This document shows positions 15,244 to 19,431 of a stretch of DNA of 19,431 nucleotides, piece after piece. Below the pieces are notes generated by a model, which made no database searches, was not told the DNA's origin, and was given only the letters and a program-made list of their open reading frames with translations. Within the stretch, counting starts at the first letter, position 1. Each line of letters begins with the position of its first letter. The stretch spans positions 1 through 19,431 of the forward strand of contig CAZHDI010000057.1 in assembly GCA_964531285.1 (NCBI GenBank), in the 5' to 3' direction. The DNA is from CAZHDI01 sp964531285 (GTDB lineage Bacteria > Pseudomonadota > Alphaproteobacteria > JAJFIK01). The translations under genes and the position numbers were made by a program.

Positions 15244-16143
15244 ATGATCCGCGGGCTTATCGGTTTGAGTGTGTGCCTGGTGCTGGGGCTGCCCGTGGCG
15301 GGCACGGCGGCGCCCCTGGAGGGCAAGCGGTCCCCAGGCGAGATCGTCGCGGCGGCCCCGGACGCGGCCTGGCGCGCCGTGGATCCGGATGATCTCTTGA
15401 TCATCGAGCTTGAGACCGGGCGGGTCGTGATCGAATTGTCGAGCCATCTGGCGCAAGGTCAGGTGACACAGATGAAGGGCCTGGCGCGGGAAGGCTATTT
15501 CGACGGCATGCCGTTTCACCGGGTCATCGAGAATTTCGTCGCCCAGGCCGGCGATGTGACCGCGGACCGTGTGCCCGAGACCGTGCCGCTCACCATTCCG
15601 GGCGAATTCGACGAACCGGCCCCGGACGGTCTGCCCTTCACGCCGCTGGGCAACCCGGACGGCTATGCGCCCGAGGCCGGGTTTATCGACGGCATGCCGG
15701 CCGCGCGGGATCCGCAGACGGGCACGGTCTGGCTGACCCATTGCACCGGCGCCCTGGCTTTCGGGCGGGACGACGCGCCGGACAGCGCGGGCACCGAGTT
15801 TTACATCATGCTCCAGCCGCACCGGTATCTTGACCGCAACCTGTCGGTGTTCGGACGCATCCTGCGCGGCTCGGAGCATATTCAGGCCCTGCCGCGCGTG
15901 ACGTCATATGCGTTCGACACACCCCAGGGCGGCAGCGAGCCGGCGATCATCGAGCGCCTCACCCTGGCCTCGGCGCTTCCCGAGGACGACCGCCCGCGCC
16001 TTGAGGTGTTCGACACCGGCCATCCGCTCTTTGCGGACCTGCTCGATGCCCGGCGCAATCGCCCGGAAGGCTTCTGGGTGTACCGGCCCGATCACATCGG
16101 CCTGTGCGCCATGCCGATCCCCGTGCGCGACGGCGGTTCTTAA
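15244..16143 (+). CDS. Exported cyclophilin-type peptidyl-prolyl cis-trans isomerase
   Basis: This 299-residue protein catalyses proline isomerisation during folding of exported proteins. A signal peptide is visible (hydrophobic about 4-20, likely cleavage after AGTAA), placing it in the periplasm. The cyclophilin core has F91-H92-R93-V-I, where Arg93 is the catalytic arginine, then FVAQAGD (Gln101). A later CTGALAFGRDDAPDSAGTEF block corresponds to the usual MARxxxPxSAxSQFFI region. It is larger than minimal bacterial cyclophilins (about 165-190), with an insert around 110-160 and about 60 extra C-terminal residues. ATG 15244 has a GGGGGG ribosome-binding site. The stop codon overlaps a TTAACCAT sequence. 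Confidence 0.88.
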   Translation: MIRGLIGLSVCLVLGLPVAGTAAPLEGKRSPGEIVAAAPDAAWRAVDPDDLLIIELETGRVVIELSSHLAQGQVTQMKGLAREGYFDGMPFHRVIENFVAQAGDVTADRVPETVPLTIPGEFDEPAPDGLPFTPLGNPDGYAPEAGFIDGMPAARDPQTGTVWLTHCTGALAFGRDDAPDSAGTEFYIMLQPHRYLDRNLSVFGRILRGSEHIQALPRVTSYAFDTPQGGSEPAIIERLTLASALPEDDRPRLEVFDTGHPLFADLLDARRNRPEGFWVYRPDHIGLCAMPIPVRDGGS

Positions 16144-16525
16144 CCATACCGTCCGTGTGCGCCGCGCCGGGCTGCACCGCTTTGGCTCAAAAAGAGTCAG
16201 GGCGCATGCCCGTGCGCCAGAACGCCCCGCCCCATTCCATGACAGCGCGTCACCCGCCGATCCCCGCGGCCTGATCCTATCGCGGCGCTGCGCCGGATCA
16301 TTCACACGTCGCCGCAATGTGCTTTGGCGCGCGCAAATCCCGCATGGCTCAAGGCAAAACGGCGATCAAGATTAACCATCCGTCATCGGATTGTGCGTTC
16401 ACGATGATTCTGAACGGATCGTCAAGGATCGATCGTCAAGATGACCAAGAATACACCTCACAGGTGGCATGGCTCGTGCATTCTGGCAGCCAGGGCTTTC
16501 TTTGGAGGCATCAGGAGCGGTAGAG
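16144..16525. promoter_or_regulatory. Intergenic region upstream of the dynamin-like gene with a CtrA-type half site
   Basis: I see no gene in this 382-bp gap. It contains TTAACCAT at 16372-16379, identical to the CtrA half-site motif known from Caulobacter relatives, about 150 bp before the start codon. A second copy at 16140-16147 overlaps the previous stop codon and may be chance. Other features are a GATTC methylation-type site (16406-16410), a direct repeat GATCGTCAAG at 16417-16426 and 16431-16440, and a small hairpin GGCGCA/TGCGCC at 16201-16218. No -35/-10 pair was assigned. Confidence 0.35.
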
Positions 16526-18901
16526 ATGAATACCTACAGCAGTCGCCAGACCGTCGCACAGCAGTATCAAATCAAGATTTCACAGACCCTGGCGCTCGCC
16601 GATGCGGCGCTTGACGTGTCGGGCTGTGAAGGCATCCACATCGAGCCGAAGCATGTCACGGCTCTGCGCAATGAGATGGAGCCGTTGCGGACCCTTCTGA
16701 AAGGGGCGCACCAGGACGAATTCAAGATCGCCGTCGTCGGCATGGAAAATGCCGGCAAGACGACGTTCATCAATGCCTGGCTCGGCTTCGACATGCTGCC
16801 GACCGATTACAAGCGGTCGACCTACGCGCCGACCCAGATCCGGTCGGCCAAGGACGGCCATCAGCATATGGCCGTCGAGGTCTTCACGCAGGCCGAGTTC
16901 GACGACCGCAAGCGCAAGCTGTTCGAACGCGCAAAGGTGGACAACGCGGAAGGCCGCAAGGCCAAGACCGAGCTTGAGTTCATCACCAACCGGCTGGAAC
17001 AGCTGCGCAGCGTGATCGACGCGGGCCATCAGGAAATCGAATTCCGTGAGTTCAACGAGGTCAAGGACGCCCTGCGCAAATATGTGTCGGACCCGGCCGT
17101 GGCCCTCGCCGTTCGTGAAGTCAAACTGTACACGAACCACCTGGACGATGTGGAAAGCATCGTGCTTTACGACATTCCGAGCCTGAACACGGGCCTCGGC
17201 ATGGACGACATCACCGAGCGCCGCATCGTACGCAATTGCGATCTTGTGGTTGTGGTTCAGGACGCCAAGTCGCCGACCATCACGCCGACCGAAAAACTGC
17301 TGGTCAAGCACCTGCAGTCCGGCGACGCCGATCGGTCGATCTCGGAACGGATGTTCGTGTTCCTGAATGGCGCCGACCGGTGCGAGTCTCAGGATCTGTG
17401 CTTCAAGAACGCCGAGCTGGCGCGCCGTGAATGGAAGCGGGTTGCGGGCCTTCCGGAGGAGCATGTGCTGATCGGCTCGTCGCTTCTGGGCCTGTTTGCC
17501 GGCGGCAGCTTCATGCAGGAGCAGACCCGCCGCGCCCATGGCGAGGAAGCCGGGCTCCAGGAAAAGGCTGAAACCCTTATCGAGTATCTCCATCAGGATC
17601 CGGCGGCGATCACGACCAAGGATTTCGCCGAAACCCTCGATGCGATCGCCAGCGTCTCGGCCTTCCGTGAACAGATCAACACCTTCCTGAAGGAAGAGCA
17701 GTTCAATCTGTTCCAGGCCAAGGTCGATGCCGCGGTCTTCGAGGTGCGCCGCCTTGCGCAGATCGTCTATGAGGCCGGCGCCGAAGCCTATTCGGACAAT
17801 GTCGAGGTTGCCCGCCGCAAGGTTCAGGACACCTGGCGGATCGATTTCGCTCGCTGGCGCTGCGACTATGTCCGCGACGAGATCGAATTGGCACTGGATG
17901 AGACGTTCGACAAGCTGCCGAGCGTCGCCAAAGGCGAAAGCGCTCTTTACGAAGAGTATCAGGCGCTGATCGACAAATATCTCGACCTGAACACGCGCGA
18001 AGATGCGATCAAGGGCCGGGTATTCTCGCGCCGGGCCAGCTCGTTCAGCCATCCCGAATCGGCCAACGCGGCCTGGCGCCGGGAACTGAGCACCGAGATC
18101 AAGTCGGCGCTCGACACGCTGAGCCAGCAGCTCGCCGACTCCATGTACAGCCAGCTCTCGCAGCTTCTGGACACCATGGAATCCAAGCTGTGGCATGATC
18201 CGAAGGTGGCCGAGATTTTGATCGGCTCGCCGGAGGTCTATCGCGCCCGGCTCCATGCCGGTCTCGATGCCCTGCTCCAGCGCTATGCCGGCCCGCTTAT
18301 CGAGGCCACGGTGGCCGCCCCGCGCGACACCAAGCTGCGCCAGGATGTCAAGAACAAGCTGCGCAACGATCTGATGGCGCTCGCCGAATATACCGAGCAG
18401 GCCTATGAAGACGACGGCTATGCCATCGCCGAAACCGGCACCGGCAGTCAGGTGATCGAATTCGGCGAGATGAGCGGAGGCACGCTGGCCAGCCGCCCGG
18501 CCAAGCCGGACGATCTGCTTGCCTTCATCGACAGCCCGGGCTTCGCCAAGGCGCTGTCGAGCGGTCCGCACGGCACGGTCGAGGACCCGACCCTGTGGCT
18601 GACGGAAGTCGAGCGTGAAGTGAAAGAAGATGTGGCGTTCATGGAGAGCCATCTACGCCGCGAGATCTTCTTCGCCTCCGGGATCACCGACTTCTGGCAG
18701 CAGGAGTTCCGCCGCCTGCGCGATGACTTCTCGTCCCGGGAAGCCTACTGGGAAGGCATTATCGACAATGCCTTCGAGCGCCAGGACAAGGATCTGATGA
18801 AGGCCCTGCCCGACCACCTGAAAGCCGACGAGCAGTTCGCGGTGATCAGCGCGGCCATCGCCAATCTCAAGCAGGCCCTGCAACAGGACTCCATGGCCTG
18901 A
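16526..18901 (+). CDS. Dynamin-like large GTPase with non-canonical G4 motif
   Basis: This 791-residue protein has an N-terminal GTPase domain. The P-loop G72-M-E-N-A-G-K-T79 is intact. Candidate switch I threonines lie in RSTYAPTQIR (Thr99/Thr103). G3 is D216-I-P-S219 in VLYDIPSLNTG, instead of DxPG. G4 is N281-G-A-D284 in FVFLNGADR, lacking the Lys of N/TKxD. The domain is followed by about 480 residues that look largely helical, consistent with dynamin stalk helices. No obvious transmembrane span or hydrophobic paddle is visible, so any membrane contact would be peripheral. ATG 16526 was chosen because AGGAG lies eight bases upstream; an in-frame ATG at 16469 would add 19 residues. The gene appears monocistronic. 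Family members remodel membranes, but the specific role here is unknown. Confidence 0.8.
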   Translation: MNTYSSRQTVAQQYQIKISQTLALADAALDVSGCEGIHIEPKHVTALRNEMEPLRTLLKGAHQDEFKIAVVGMENAGKTTFINAWLGFDMLPTDYKRSTYAPTQIRSAKDGHQHMAVEVFTQAEFDDRKRKLFERAKVDNAEGRKAKTELEFITNRLEQLRSVIDAGHQEIEFREFNEVKDALRKYVSDPAVALAVREVKLYTNHLDDVESIVLYDIPSLNTGLGMDDITERRIVRNCDLVVVVQDAKSPTITPTEKLLVKHLQSGDADRSISERMFVFLNGADRCESQDLCFKNAELARREWKRVAGLPEEHVLIGSSLLGLFAGGSFMQEQTRRAHGEEAGLQEKAETLIEYLHQDPAAITTKDFAETLDAIASVSAFREQINTFLKEEQFNLFQAKVDAAVFEVRRLAQIVYEAGAEAYSDNVEVARRKVQDTWRIDFARWRCDYVRDEIELALDETFDKLPSVAKGESALYEEYQALIDKYLDLNTREDAIKGRVFSRRASSFSHPESANAAWRRELSTEIKSALDTLSQQLADSMYSQLSQLLDTMESKLWHDPKVAEILIGSPEVYRARLHAGLDALLQRYAGPLIEATVAAPRDTKLRQDVKNKLRNDLMALAEYTEQAYEDDGYAIAETGTGSQVIEFGEMSGGTLASRPAKPDDLLAFIDSPGFAKALSSGPHGTVEDPTLWLTEVEREVKEDVAFMESHLRREIFFASGITDFWQQEFRRLRDDFSSREAYWEGIIDNAFERQDKDLMKALPDHLKADEQFAVISAAIANLKQALQQDSMA

Positions 18902-18939
18902 CCCCATACCGCAGCACGACGTCCATCTGTGCTGATCGG

Positions 18940-18988
18940 CCGGCGTCCCGGGACCATCCCGGGGCGCCGGTCGGCGTTTAGGCGCCCC
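18940..18988 (+). terminator. Strong GC-rich hairpin(s) after the dynamin-like gene
   Basis: CCGGCGTCCCGGGA (18940-18953) pairs with TCCCGGGGCGCCGG (18957-18970), a 14-bp stem with one G-U pair and a 3-nt loop. An alternative stem, GGGGCGCC (18961-18968) with GGCGCCCC (18981-18988), shares bases with it, so the two are mutually exclusive. No T-tract follows. It lies 39 bp after the stop codon and before the Zur-like site, so termination is the simplest role. Confidence 0.55.
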
Positions 18989-19007
18989 TATCCGCCCGTC
19001 CACACCT

Positions 19008-19024
19008 GTGTTATTCTGTAACAC
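19008..19024. promoter_or_regulatory. Zur-box-like palindromic operator
   Basis: GTGTTA-ttctg-TAACAC is a perfect 6-bp inverted repeat with a 5-bp spacer. Its TGTTA-N5-TAACA architecture matches the core of the proteobacterial Zur box (TGTTATANTATAACA). It ends 23 bp before the start codon of a His-rich small protein, and TATTCT (19012-19017) inside it could be a -10 element. Repression by zinc-bound Zur is the likely mechanism; this is inference. Confidence 0.55.
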
Positions 19025-19047
19025 TGGCGAGTGGGGTACGGGCGGCC

Positions 19048-19371
19048 ATGGCGGCTCTTCAGCGGATCATCCAAGGCGGAAACGGCATTCGGGGCACCGT
19101 GCTGCTCCCCTGCCTCATCGCGCTTGCGCTGCTGATCGCCCAGGTCATCGCGGCGCATCACGGCGCCGAGCACACCGACGACCTCCACACCCATAACGGT
19201 CAACTGTGCGCCATCGCGGTCTATTGCGACCGGGCCGCCGGCCCTGAGGCGCCGGACCTTGCACCGCCGCCCGGGCGCGCCACTGTACGGCTGAGCCCGC
19301 CGTCGAACCGGGCGTGGATCGCCCTTGCCGTTCACGGCGCCCAGGCCCGCGCGCCGCCCGCCATCGTCTGA
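19048..19371 (+). CDS. Small His-rich single-span membrane or exported protein, predicted zinc-responsive
   Basis: I do not recognise the family with certainty. The 107-residue protein has one hydrophobic segment (about 17-36, TVLLPCLIALALLIAQVIAA). A cluster of possible metal ligands follows immediately: H37, H38, H42, H47, H49, then C54 and C60. After that comes a Pro/Ala-rich tail (about 62-107). The layout resembles short proteins encoded ahead of metal-related TonB receptors, and the 3' flank would show whether that holds. ATG 19048 is preceded by a G-rich stretch (GTGGGG) as a weak ribosome-binding site. The Zur-like palindrome lies just upstream, so a role in zinc binding or uptake under zinc limitation is plausible. 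No domain proves it. Confidence 0.6.
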   Translation: MAALQRIIQGGNGIRGTVLLPCLIALALLIAQVIAAHHGAEHTDDLHTHNGQLCAIAVYCDRAAGPEAPDLAPPPGRATVRLSPPSNRAWIALAVHGAQARAPPAIV

Positions 19372-19431
19372 CATCACACGACGCCCGACCCTTTTTATTC
19401 CGGCCTGCCGCCCGACCGCATGACCCGTCGG
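19372..19431. other. Window end: short intergenic sequence before the next, unseen gene
   Basis: This is sixty bases after the His-rich gene, with an AT-rich patch (cctttttattcc, about 19390-19401). An ATG at 19420 is followed by four codons to the window edge, too little to call a gene. Confidence 0.3.

Noticed and set aside
13992..15404. 470-residue minus-strand frame over the glycosylase
   Set aside because: Shadow frame; the plus strand carries conserved YcaQ motifs and a strong Shine-Dalgarno.
16140..16147. First TTAACCAT copy as a CtrA site
   Set aside because: It overlaps the stop codon of the cyclophilin gene and lies nearly 380 bp from the next start. Chance is likely.
16580..18652. 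690-residue open frame antisense to the dynamin-like gene
   Set aside because: Long antisense frames are common in GC-rich coding DNA. The plus strand has a P-loop and dynamin motifs, and this frame has no recognisable domain.
19420..19431. Start of a further gene (ATG ACC CGT CGG)
   Set aside because: Only four codons are visible and there is no ribosome-binding site, so it cannot be supported.

Overview
This is a GC-rich (about 60-65%) chromosomal window from what looks like a free-living alphaproteobacterium. The protein set suggests the stalked/prosthecate Caulobacterales-Maricaulales-Hyphomonadaceae side. The reasons are a System I cytochrome c maturation set, an AlaC-type aminotransferase beginning RIRRLPPYVF, a CtrA-type half site (TTAACCAT), a Zur-type operator and GTG starts. 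The taxonomic placement is inference. About seventeen genes have no tRNA, rRNA, transposase, phage gene or CRISPR array among them, so this is mostly core chromosome.

Layout. Positions 69-1316 (minus) encode a secreted SGNH/GDSL esterase with RTX calcium repeats. A 730-bp gene-free stretch (1317-2047) follows. It carries two perfect DnaA boxes, a third 8/9 box, weaker boxes, a 22-bp tandem repeat and a 10-bp inverted repeat around one box, so it is a candidate replication origin or DnaA-titrating/regulatory locus. Next comes a stand-alone receiver protein (2048-2578), convergent with an AlaC-like aminotransferase (2583-3782, minus). A TetR regulator (4042-4662) precedes a translationally coupled pair: a lipoprotein cytochrome c (4746-5126) and a Tat-exported aldonolactone-oxidase-type flavoprotein (5123-6520). 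This pair looks like a periplasmic dehydrogenase with its own electron acceptor. A nested palindromic intergenic element (6572-6758) separates it from a minus-strand CoA-transferase/glutathione transferase pair (8652-6796).

NADP-type glutamate dehydrogenase (8760-10133) is followed by ccmF and ccmH on the plus strand. ccmI lies tail to tail with them on the minus strand, and ccmE and ccmG are absent from the window. This is a rearranged cytochrome c maturation cluster. A YcaQ/AlkX-type DNA glycosylase (14016-15209) and an exported cyclophilin (15244-16143) follow.

The right end holds a 791-residue dynamin-like GTPase (16526-18901) with a good P-loop but a non-canonical G4 motif. A strong hairpin comes next, then a 17-bp palindrome with Zur-box architecture (TGTTA-N5-TAACA) just upstream of a small His-rich, single-span membrane protein (19048-19371). 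I see no obvious multi-gene defence or biosynthetic system. The most interesting signals are the DnaA-box cluster, the odd dynamin-like GTPase, the predicted Zur-controlled His-rich protein and the nested palindrome.
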